From Ectocarpus siliculosus (Eukaryota > Sar > Phaeophyceae > Ectocarpales > Ectocarpaceae), in NCBI GenBank assembly GCA_000310025.1, contig FN649751.1, positions 6,370,338 through 6,434,337 of the forward strand: DNA of 64,000 bases. The letters are read 5' to 3'. Below the pieces are notes generated by a model. It searched no databases and was not told the DNA's origin. It saw nothing but the letters and a program-made list of their open reading frames with translations. The translations under genes and the position numbers were made by a program. Position 1 is the first letter of the stretch. Each line of letters begins with the position of its first letter. This document shows, one piece after another, positions 22,313 through 33,600 of this stretch.

Positions 22313-25300
22313 ATGTTCGTGAAAAAAGATACCAGGAAAATCCCAGACATCCTTGCTGATGAGGGCGACGAAAGGGAAGAGCTGCACCTGGGTCGAAGGT
22401 GAGAGCGCCCACAGGATCAATTTTTCAAATTCAAACTTTTGGCAACCCAGAGGATGCGGCCAAGGGTCCAGACCCAGACCGAGAGATACAGGCAGACTCG
22501 TCTATCACATCCACTGCGTACTACCTGCACGAGCAGAGGGGCTTGACCGATTGTCTTATCTACGGTCCGATGTCTGATGTGCATGGGGACGTTGGTGGAA
22601 GCGGGTGCGTGGTTGACACAGGATACCACCCCCCCCCGGACCGATTTGCAAGCTCGATTGCTCCACAGCAGAATAAAGAGTGGCGATGCGGAAAATGGCA
22701 GGGTTGGAATCGTTTCGTCGCGTTCTTCCCGAAAACATAGCATTTGATTGTGGCGTCCTCTCCGTCCTGTGGAGTAGTCGAGGTTTGAAATTCGGTGCAG
22801 GGGGTGTGGTATCTTGTGTCACCTCCGTAGACTGCCAGTGAGTGCGGGTGCCTACTGCCATCCGAAACGATAGCAGCACGCCATCGAACCAGTACATTGT
22901 ACAAGGCCCCCCTTCGGGAGTTAGGTGGCTTTCCTCCCGGGGGCGACGCAAGAGGGCATAGCCAACATCATCGCGGTCGCATCGTCGCATCTCAACACCG
23001 TAGCGTTCGTTCGGTAGTGCCGGTTTCGCGTGCAACCTGCAGAATTTGCCTGGGATTTCCATGATGTGCGAGGTGTTTTTTCCTCGCCGTGACTTTTCGG
23101 GTGTTCTTGAGTGTGTGCATTTCGGCTAGTGGCGTCTTTGCTACAGGTCCTACTGCTGTAATCCGCTGCGTTTGATCCGGTCACCCTTATGCACTCTTGT
23201 TGCCCATGCTCTGAGGGACTTGTCTGCGTTGCGCAGGAAGCAAAAAAGTCTTACTGTTTCTGGAACGCAGTTTTTTTTTGAATTTCTTGCGAAGGCTTTC
23301 TTCGCGCGGAATGTGTCCCCGGGTGTAGAGGCAGTTTCTTTAACTTTGGGCTTCGGGCACACGCGCCATGGGTGGCTGGGGGTCCTCGGGCGTGCGTAGC
23401 ACTGTACCGACGACCCCCCTGCGTGCCCCTGAGAAGGAAGCGTGAGAAAAGACTCGCTTCCGCCAGTGAAATACTTCGAAGTATGTCCCGAAGACGAACA
23501 CAGGCGAAATGGCACATACACATATTCTGCGTTATACGGGGCACTTTGCTTGCATGGGTGTCGTGCATGTGCGGGGAAAAGTGTTGTCGTACCTGACTAT
23601 TGTTTCGATCCGGCACGCGAATTCATCACGCGGTCGATCCCAAATGCTCTTTCTGTGTGCGCAGGTCGTCCGAGTTCGTGTCCAACGGCATCAAGGTGGT
23701 TTGCAGCAGCAGGCACATACCCCGACTCCAAAAGCTCCAGAAATTATCGCTCTACGACAACATGCTCAGCCACGTAAAAGTAAGCTCGTATGACACATGT
23801 ATGTGTGCATTCTCGTGCATCTTACATCCGTACCGTTGCGATACAAGTCTATCGCTTGTACGGACTTTGGACTATCACACGAAGGGCTTCATCTTTCCTA
23901 TGTGCTCTGGCAGTTCGACCATCAGTAGGCCATGTGTGTTTCTCGATCGCGACGTACCGCTTCTGCTTGGCCAATCTCATTGAACAAGACGGCTTCAACT
24001 TGTTTTTGCGGTACGGTGTACCAGGTGCCTGATACGAAGCGACCAAAGTTCTGCCTCTCCGCTTGATTTGCCCCCGCGAACCACCAGTTTCTTGAAGAGG
24101 TCTTGTCTACACATCCGGCAAAAGTGTTTGGTGTTGCGCGTGGGCTTCATGATGTTATTGCAGGTTTGGTCGCACCATTCTTGCGTAATCGGGCGTTTTT
24201 GCACCCCTCCTGCCGACCACGCAGGGTATCGGAGCTCTGTCGGCAACACCACTTAAACACCTCAACTTAGGGCGAAACCAGCTCAAGTCTCTGCCCCCGG
24301 AGCTAGGCAAGGTATATACCCAGGCACACCCGGCGAACACCCGTATGTGATGGTTCTTCGACGTACGTTGCACACTGGCGCACTCACGGCTGAGTGCTAC
24401 CACCTGTTGCTGTTTTTTTTGCACAGAACATGAAACAGCTGGCGCTTGTTGTTCTCCTTGAAGTCACCAATGACCCGTGGATGATTTTATGTTTTTGCTT
24501 GCTGCGTCCTGGATACGATTTGCGATGTCAAAGGCTAAGTCGTTCAGGGTCTATCTGCGAGTCGAACATAACCGAGGAAGGGATGAAAGAATCGCCCCGG
24601 TACCATTGGTGGGTGCTTCGTTGCCCGATGTTTTTACATAGACCAACATGTGTTGCTGAGCCCTGAAACCGCCGCCGCTACTGGGGGCGTCACCAAAACA
24701 GGTGGGGACGCTGGAGACCCTGTGGGTGGACGATAACGCTATCACGGACTTTCCGCGTTCGGTGTTACAGCTGAAGTGAGTGGAGTATCGCCGCTCCCCC
24801 GCCTGGCCTCCGAACAATTGTTCGTGGTTCCTGACCGGCGTTTGAAACCGAACCGGCTCACGAGGCCCAACTAAGTGCAAGCGATACCCAAGTGCCTGTG
24901 TCGGCGGCAGTTCATACCATGTTGCAACTGTACAGGAAAAAATACCATTCACGAGTGGCGGCGAGCACGAGAAACCCGCGTGCTGCCTGTGGCACGTTGT
25001 CGCGACTGTGGCACGTTATCGTGACTATATCTAGGAACTGCAGCCCATTTTTCGTCACGGTTCCTTCTCTGCAGTCTGTTATGGGGTTTGAAGGCGAGTT
25101 TTTTGTCTGGTGCCAACTATGTCGCATTCGGCGAGAATGGAAACACGGAGTTCTTGACGCTTGGACGGCCCGATAGACCGGGGTACGCCCAGAGTTGGTG
25201 TTGGTGTTGGTGTTGGTGTTGGCGGTGATGGTGCTGAAGTTTTCTCGTTTCTGCTGTCTTGGCGCAAACGCGGAAGAACTCGCCCAAGTGGCGGACACTG

Positions 25301-28300
25301 CTCCAAACGTCTGAAGTACACCAGACGCAGGGAGAGACAAAACAACCGGCTTGTGGACCCGGAGGGTGTGAGTGCTTTCGTTCTCACGCCTTGTGTAGAC
25401 AATACTTCACCGACGCTGGATTGCTCCACGACCAAAGGTGGTGCGAAAACTGCCGAAAACGGTGGATGTGGAAGTATGCCTCGTCCGGAACTTTCCTTTC
25501 ACGTATGGGTCATAATCGAGCTTTGAGCGACGGTCTACCTAGAGGGGGGTTGCAATAGCGCGCTTGTATCCTCGATTTGTTTCTCCCCTCCAGGTTCGTT
25601 GCAACCGATAGCCATCCAACACTCATCAGTTTAGCTTCTCTAGGTGTTTTGCACTCATCACTTCGGCTTCTCTTTCGCGTGCGCTGCGCCAAACGGGTCT
25701 CTCGCTGTTCAGGCGCTTGCAAGAGCTTCGGCTGAGCGGCAACCGAATATCGGAGGTGAGCAGGGGAACGCCATGTCGTCGTCTGAGAGACTGAATCTGT
25801 GTACCTAGTCAACGTTGTTTGGTAGCACTCTTAGTGCGGGGAAATATCCACAAGTGTGCCTGATGTTGATCCATGGGAGCTGTGAGTGGAACCAGATACC
25901 CCGGCGGAGTGCTTTGCTTGTGACAGACCGTGGAGTTTGATCGGGAAGCGCTGCCCTCATACTCCCTCCCAGCCCAGTCGATGCCTCAACTCCCGACCCA
26001 TGGGAAGCTCCCGCCTCCCTCACTCTTCTCTTCCCTGCCACTTGATTGTAAAGCTCGATCTGCTAGTTGTTGTCCCAAATCACTCACTCTTTCGGCTGCC
26101 ACTTCTTTTTCCAGGAGTAATTCAAGGCGGATTTCTGGTGGCAGCATCATGGATAGTCCCTCTCTACTTGTAACCCGTTGGAGCTTGCTAATTTTCGGCG
26201 TCTCTCGAGTCCGACGGTGTCGTGCGTGCTGGGACTAATCCCTTCGAATACATTGTCCTGTTACTTGAACCTTTCACATAGTATTCTGCACGTTTTCTGC
26301 GGTCCGATGAATTCCTGCTGGGTACGTGATCAGCTCCTTGGCAGCACATCCTCACATCCCACTATTGTCAGAGATGCCCCATCTACAGTACCCTCGATCG
26401 CGCGGCAGTTGTCCGTCGGGTCACTCCCTGGAAATCGAAGATGCGTTCACTAGCTTAGCCTGCTCGGCGGGAATGCATTTCTCTTCCTATTCTCGCTTTC
26501 TTGTGGGCAATCCGATGAACAGGAACGTGTTTTTTCCCGCCTGGTACAACAGCGTAGTGCGGACTACGGGGGGGGGGTACGCTGGACAGCAGGAGGTGCA
26601 ACCGCCTTTGTTTCTGCCTACACAACCGACAAACAGAAAGGACGTGCAGAGTGTCCAGTAACCACTCGACTCACCTTCTGCGACTGATACTCGATCAGGT
26701 GCCGGAAGAAATCGCGGCTCTTTCGGAGCTGCGGGTGCTGGCTCTGGACAACAACGAGGTCAAGACGGTACCAAAATCCATCGGAAAGCTTTCGCACCTA
26801 CAGTCTCTTTTGCTTAGGTGCGTACAGCCTTCCCTCGTGCTCGAAATAAACTCGTTAATGAAGTTGTAACGATTTCGTGTTTCTCGCGGGAGGCCTCCAC
26901 TGCGGTGTTCTGTGCGCCCCTGGTCCGCCTCTCCGAATTGATCGGTGGAAGATCGGTGGAACTTCTGAACGATGTTGGTTAGGCCAAAGGGGGCAGTGCC
27001 GGGACGCTATTGCCGTTTTGAAAGGGATGGTTGAAATCGCCGCCCTCTTTTCTTACCATTGAAAATGGGGGCATGATGCTGCTGTCGACTGTTGCTTCTG
27101 TTCTCGTAACGATGAAATGTGGGACAGAAACGAAAGCAACATTGCTTGCTTTTCTCGTGCAGTCTGGAATTCGGCAGGGGTACAAATGTAACCTATCGGG
27201 CAGTAAAGTAGAAATAACGAGAGAGAAAAGAGCGAGAAATGGAAAAATCACGGCGAGTTTCTCAATATTGTTCCAGGCATACATATTTTGTGCAAACATC
27301 TCTGTGACGAGAACGCGAACGCCTCGCTTACCTGCCTACGCGGAGACGGAGACATTGCCACCGGCACAATTGTAGCACCTCGGACTTCGGCGTCACCCGG
27401 TATGCAGTAACGCCCCCAAACATCAAGCTGGGAAACCCCTCGGAGACCCGGCCGAGTGCCATATTTCGCATACGACCTTCTCCCCCTCGTAAAAGTGAGT
27501 ATGCGTTCTGGTTCATCGCTTGTGCAACAAATATCCATTCCAGCGCATTTTGTTTTTTCTGTTGCTCAAAACATGAACGCAGGCAGAACGAGCTCGAGGA
27601 GCTGCCGGGTGAGGTGGGCGGCCTCCTTGACCTGAAAACCCTCAGCGTCAGCAGCAACAGGCTCGCGTCGCTCCCTGAATCGGTTGGGCAGCTGGTTCTG
27701 CTCGAGTTCCTCTTCGCCAATGGCAACCGCCTCCTGTCCCTTCCCCCAGAGTTGGCGGGGCTATTGAAACTCCGAAAGGTAAGAGACTGGTGTCAGGGAA
27801 AGCGGGCCGTTTTCGTTGGCGATGGACGTCGTTCGTGTGTTGTAGGCGGCGGGGTGTCTGCGACTTACTCTTCTTCCGTGCTGATCGTGAACGGAAAGCG
27901 TTTCGGATGCACCCGTCAAGGCTCGCAACGCCGTCGCGAGCAAGCTTCATACAGGTTTCAGGTCACACAGAAAGATTCACTTCCTGTGCCTCAGTATTGT
28001 GCTGAGGGCAATGCTTGGGCGTCGAGGAACCATCGATTATTTTCCCGCCATTTCGCTTTAACGTTATGGTATCTTTGTGAGGGTCGAATCCACGCTTGGT
28101 TGAGCGAACGGCCAAGTAAACGGACCCAGCCTCGTCACGGCTAACCACTACTCGCCTGTTGGGATAAAGTGCGCTCAACACCCAGAACCACACCTCCCCC
28201 GGACTAGAATTTGTGCAGAAGAAGCTTGTTTTTCACTCGCCAAAAGCATGTCGAAGATGCAACTCACTCACCACCCCACAAGCCTTTGCCCAATGTAGCA

Positions 28301-29149
28301 AGGTGGGTCCAACGAACTGTGGTGAAAGTTTTTGCAAAATAATACGCTTAGTGACTGCACGCTTTCCTAAGCATTACCGTTCGCTGTACCCAAGTACCCC
28401 TTGTGGTGAGGAACGACCTAACGTACTATATACCCTGGTTCACTGACGGAACGATTAGATACGTTTTTCGACTTGTGAATTTGAGCTCAAAATACGGCTT
28501 GCCCGTCCTCCTTGCCCCCCCCCCCGAATACCCGTGCGTCGAAGAGGACACGCAGGACAGTAATGCGAATCTCTTCTCTTCCGCACCAATCCAGCGAAAC
28601 CTGTTGCATGCCCTTCTCTGGTATTCTCGCACAGATGTCGTGCTTTCCCCGCCCCGCCCACGGACAACTCACTCCAAACGAAACGTGTCCCCTTTTTGCT
28701 ACTACTAATTTTGTGACCCTCCTTGTCGATTTCAAGCGATCGGGCGTGGCGAAACAGGCGTTTCTTGTTGAATAAACGCCTTCCGTATCTGTTTGATGTG
28801 GCACTCACGATGTAAGCTACACTTTTTCCGTTCGTAACTGCAAGAGATAAGACGAACACCGGAAATCAATCGAGGCCATCACCAACACGCAAGCCCTACC
28901 CGAACGACCTTGGAACAGGCAAATCTATCGAACAACTCGATCTACTCCCTGCCTGTTGACGTGGAGGCGGCCTGGGGAAGGGCCGACCCCGTTACGGGAA
29001 AGCTCGACCCGGCCACAGTGGATTCGCCGAGGAAGACCGAGGTCGTCATTCGCGGTAACCCTATCGCGGACCCTAAGCAGGCCGGCGGAAGCGCTAGCGG
29101 TTACACTGCGGAGCAAGACATGACGTCTTTGATGGATGAGACCCGATAA
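22313..29149 (+). CDS. Leucine-rich repeat protein, 8 exons
   Basis: Exons: 22313-22398, 23665-23779, 24225-24311, 24702-24775, 25713-25755 (43 nt), 26699-26817, 27583-27778, 28919-29149 (stop). All joints keep frame, giving 316 residues. A short basic N-terminus (MFVKKDTRKIPDILADEGD) leads to about eight LRRs of the typical LxxLxxLxLxxNxLxxLP type, for example LQKLSLYDNMLSHV, LKHLNLGRNQLKSLP, LRVLALDNNEVKTVP, LKTLSVSSNRLASLP and ANLSNNSIYSLP. The acidic, hydrophilic C-terminus has no membrane segment or signal peptide. The repeats are of the intracellular, Ras-suppressor/PIRL-like kind and suggest a protein-binding scaffold; the partner is unknown. Most introns fall near repeat boundaries, as in exon-per-repeat LRR genes. 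Its head-to-head position with CFAP100 raises a ciliary role, by context only. Confidence 0.85.
23146..23483 (-). repeat. Dispersed repeat R3, copy 1 (in LRR intron 1)
   Basis: Homologous, in inverted orientation, to 56208-56515. Shared landmarks read on the minus strand are ATACTTC, GGCGGAAGCGAGTC, CGCTTCC, CTCAGGGGCACGCAGGGGG, CACCCGTGGCGC-like text, and the end AAACGCAGCGGATTACAGCAG. An open frame on the repeat strand reads GGSES, LPSQGHAGGSSV, ARPRT and SHPWR in both copies. It has no recognised domain. Confidence 0.65.
25195..25228 (+). repeat. GTTGGT microsatellite in LRR intron
   Basis: About five tandem GTTGGT units lie inside the fourth intron of the LRR gene. It has no coding role in the model. 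Confidence 0.7.
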
Positions 29150-30615
29150 GTGGTTTCAAGGGCTCGCAGCGATGGACCGTGGTGTTTGGCTGGCTGATGA
29201 AAGTTATATGTGACCCGTTGCCGCCTAGAACCAGGGTCACGCAGCCCAAACCGGGTTGCTGATTTCTTGTTTCCCCGTTCGTGCACTTGCGCCAGGCCTG
29301 TTCGTGTTTTAGGTCTCTTTTTTTTCTTTCTTCGATGCCAAAACCAGCGTGTACATGGTACCGGTTAATTTTGTCCCCAATGACTCTTGCTGAAGGCCAT
29401 TGTTGGTCCTGCGGCACGGAGCCTATACACAGTACCGGTACTCACCAAGATGAGCTATATAGATAAGGTTAAGACTACAGGTAATTTGAGTAGTATACAC
29501 TGCTGTAGCCATGGTCATTCGCTGATTCTTCGGCGCATGATGACGCCAAGATGACTGCACTGCGGGGACCGAATGCCATCCCGAGATCGCATAGGTTTTT
29601 GCGCACGGGACCCCTCTGCCGCTCTGCCGCACATATTGACATATCAGGTCAGCGGGGGCATGCACTAAGAATGCAGATTTCGACAAAAACACGGGAGGGT
29701 ACACACGCTGCTTTGAATACTGAACGTCGCATATTTTCCGCACAAGGAACTCATCACTGTTGTGTTTTCTCTTTTGGTAGTTTATCGTGTAGTCTAAATG
29801 CACACAGGTAGGTACGATACGTCTTGGCGTCGTCGGTTGGTGGAAAAATCGTACTTACTACAAATAATCTTGTTTAGCTGTTACCCAAAGGCAGATCTCA
29901 CTGCAAGCTCGAAGCAGGGTGGGACAAGCAGGCAGCAGGGTAGGCCAGACACGGAACACTATGAATCGTCGTAAATTCCTGTTGTCGAGGAACTGTAGGA
30001 ATCCATCGCTATTCCTGGAGCACTATCACGTTCTGTCATCGTCGTGTTGTCGTCGTCGTCGTTGTGTTCACATTGCAATCCGTTCCGGTCTCTGCTCAAT
30101 ACCTAACATCCGCCGCTCATCGAACTGGTGCGGTCGCCTTCCGTGGTCACAGGCCAACTCACCCAAGATTAGTATTACACACGCTTGCACACGCTGTCGA
30201 AAACATTAGCATCACGAATGTTGGCACTTGTTCTGTGGAGATGCATTCGACGTGCTTTTGGAAAAAGGAAGCACGTCGTTGGCTTTGACAGACTCAAAAT
30301 AAGCAGTGTCCACGAAGGTTCTCTCCCGATTCATTGCATTCATTGTACAGCTGTACGTTCAGACCAAGCAACATTGTCATTGTCAAAAGAAATGCCTCAA
30401 GTACATGTATGTCCACAGATGCAGAGCCCAGGAGGTTCAATGTTATGGGCCCTTGCTTTTTGTGCGAGCAACTCCCAAGGCCAACGAGAAATAGATGGCA
30501 ATTGTTAATTATTTGGTGAGAACTGACGCCAAGTACGTACGTGCGGCAAACTGGTGCGGCGGAATTGGAGCAGCCGGGAACAAAACAGCAGTGAAACGGA
30601 ACATTGTGCAAAGCC
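29150..30615. other. Intergenic, LRR gene 3' side to kinase gene
   Basis: No gene is recognised. The first part probably includes the 3' untranslated region of the LRR gene. Short upstream exons of the kinase gene could be hidden here, because its N-terminus is unresolved. Confidence 0.4.
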
Positions 30616-33600
30616 ATGCAGCAGATACATCGCCCGTGTTGGGTTGGCATGTGTGTGCGACAGGTTTCCTTTGTGGATGGTGTGAATGGGGGCGTCGGAG
30701 GGTGGCAGATGCAAGCCAAAGCCTTGAGCGCTCGTCCGATCGAGAGCGTTCGATGGCCGGGTGTGCGCCACAGGCTACGTCACCACAGCGTCTACCGAAG
30801 AACCAAAGGCGGCCCAATTCACACCGTGAGCGCCGGCTGCCAGTATCGCGAGGTTCACCTCCTGGGGTCTCATGTCGTGCGCGAACCGCGCGGCTATCTC
30901 TTCGAGCTCAAATTGCAAAGGTTGAATGGGAAGCAGCGCACGGAGAACCTTGCCCTTACGCCCGGCCCGCGCGTCCTGATCTCGGTCGAGATGGGAGGAA
31001 AAGACGTGGCCCTGCCGCCGCAGTTCACCACAACAGGCACAACCAGGATGTGAGACGTTTGCCTGAAGGATTGCCCGACGCACAGCGCCGACGCCTCTTC
31101 GGCAGTGGCTTCGTTAGGACTCCTAGTGCATCGGCAGGGCACCAAAGAAGTTGGTTTGATAACAGTAGCAGTTGTCGTGCAATTGGCACAGCTGCTGATG
31201 ATGGGGCCGCCACTCGAGCAAATCCAAGGCGGGGAGGGAAAAGTCCCATTGCCAAGAACGCCAGCATGGCACACCGTACGGCAAAGAAAAGGCGTGAGAG
31301 GTGCAAGACAGCCGTGCCGACTCTTCTAGAGCTGCACCAGCGCGTGATCGATGCTGCCCTTCTCGAGATCTCGCGGCCACGCGACCGGCCCTTCGACAAC
31401 CTTGGTGAACGCCTTGGAGGAGAACACGACACTTTCACCTACTGCTCACCAGACGACAGCAGCATCGCGAGTAGGGGTTGTAGCCGCGATCGAAGCACCC
31501 AGTCTCTTCCCCGGCCCGCTGCGAGCATGCAGAAACAACGTGCTTCAACAGCGGGAAAACGTGGAGCTCTCGCACGCGCTCGCGACCTGCCAAGGCCTTG
31601 TACCACCAACTCCCCTTTCCGCACACAGACGGCAGACTCGTCGACTCTGTCCACCAGGTTGCCGCGACTGGAAGGTCATGACCCATGGAAAATCCCGCTC
31701 TTACGAACCTCCTGGACTTACGGCGATGACAATTCCCTGGGTATCAGAAGTGATAGTTTCGGTGGAATCGAATGTGTTGACCCTGACCCGGAGTTACCAA
31801 GAAGACGTTCCGAGCTTGAACCACAGGAAGGACAGGAAAACGCAGCATTTACCCCCCCCCCGGAGCAGCAGCCAGGCGCAGCCGCTGGACCACCTGCCCA
31901 TTTGGAGCACGGCTCCAACCAATGCAGTGGTGAGGATAGCATCCCAAAACCACATCCTGAACGCATTGCTTTATCGTCTGCGGTGGGCCTGCCGGCGTTA
32001 GGCGCCGCTGCGAAGGAGAATATCGAAGAATCGATGTCCTGCGCTCGGGCATCGACAACCACGCCCCTTGGTGAGGACCGCCGGCCACAGGTTGAAAGTT
32101 GCACAAGGAGCAAGACCTTAGCGCGCACTGCCGTCTCGCAGTTCGTGGACGAAACTTTTGCTCAAGCTTTCCAGCGCCGGCTGGTTGAAGCATCCGGAAA
32201 AAAGAAACTGAGTCCAGAGTTTTCAGAAGACAGCCAGTGCGACGGCCCAAGGCCAACGGACGAAGGTTCTTTGAAAAAGGAAGCAAGCATTATAGCACGT
32301 GGATGTTCTACTGAATACCTCCAAAGAGGAGTGCAATCCAGGCTGGAGAATATCGTCGCAGCCTCAGGCCCACCGACACCCACAGAGGCGGGAACTATCC
32401 CCACTGGCACAGCTCTACCGGAAAATGCTGGTCTGAGAAGTAGTGTTTTCTCAGCGGAATCAAGAGCCATGGCGCATGGATGCTCTGACGATCACCTCCA
32501 ACAAGGTTTACGGGCAAGCCTGGCGCATATTCTGGGAGTACCTTCGGACTCATCGATACCCGCCGAGGTGAGAACCAACAACACGGCCGAAACCTCTCTA
32601 ACCGAAAGTGATGGCCAGACAAGTAGGGTCATCTTGGCAGAATCAAGAGCCACGGCGCATGAATACTCTTATGAATACCTCCAACAAGGTTTACGGGCAA
32701 GCCTGGCGCATATCGTGGGAGCAGCTTTAGGCTCATCAATGCCCGCGGGGGCGAGAACCAACAACACCGCCGGAACCTCCCTACCCGAAACCGCTGGCCA
32801 CACAAGTAGGAACATCTCGGTGGAATCAAGAGCCATGGCACAGGAATGCTCGGTTGAATACCTCCAACAAGGTTTACGGGCAAGCCTGGCGCACATACTG
32901 GGAGTAACTTCAGGCTCATCGACACCTACAGAGGCAGGAACTATCCCCAGCGGCACAGCTCTTCCGGAAAATGCTGGTCAGAGAAGTATTTTTTTTTCGG
33001 CGGAATCAAGAGCCATGGCACATGAATGCTCTGTTGAATACCTCCAACAAGGTTTACGGGCAGGCCTGGCGCACATCCTGGGAGTAGCTTCGGGCTCATC
33101 AACACCCGCGGAGGCGGGAACTATCACCGCTGGCACAACTCTACCTGAAACCGCCGGCCGGAAACGTGGGGATATTGCGGTAGAATCAAGGACCATGGCG
33201 CAGGAATGCTCAGTTGAATACCTCCAGCAAGGTTTACGGGCAAGCCTGGCGAGTATCATCGGAGTGGACCCACGCTCATCGACCCCAAAAGAGGTGAGAA
33301 GCAACAGCACCACCGGCACCACTCTACATGAACCGTTTGGTCGGCAAAACAGCCTCACCCCAGCGTCAACACAACCAGGCATTAAAGACCAAGGTTGCGA
33401 TGGTCCAGGCGGGAGCGGCACCACAACGCCGTTGTCCGGGTTCACAACGCCGATGTCAACGGACAGCAGCTCTGCAACAGAATTTGTTTTGAACGATGAT
33501 GTTTTCCGGGAGACGGAAGAAAGGGGACGATGGGCGACGCTATCTAGCTCGGATCAGGCATTGAACCACCGCGACATCCACACGGGTGTCAGCACGGGTG

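Noticed and set aside
30495-31049. N-terminal part of the 1549-residue uninterrupted frame
   Set aside because: Arg/Pro-rich composition typical of a shadow frame. The overlapping frame has better composition and ends at a strong donor.
32629-33445. Minus-strand frames of about 100-155 residues opposite the kinase repeats
   Set aside because: They mirror the tandem repeat in antisense. The plus strand carries the kinase-linked frame.
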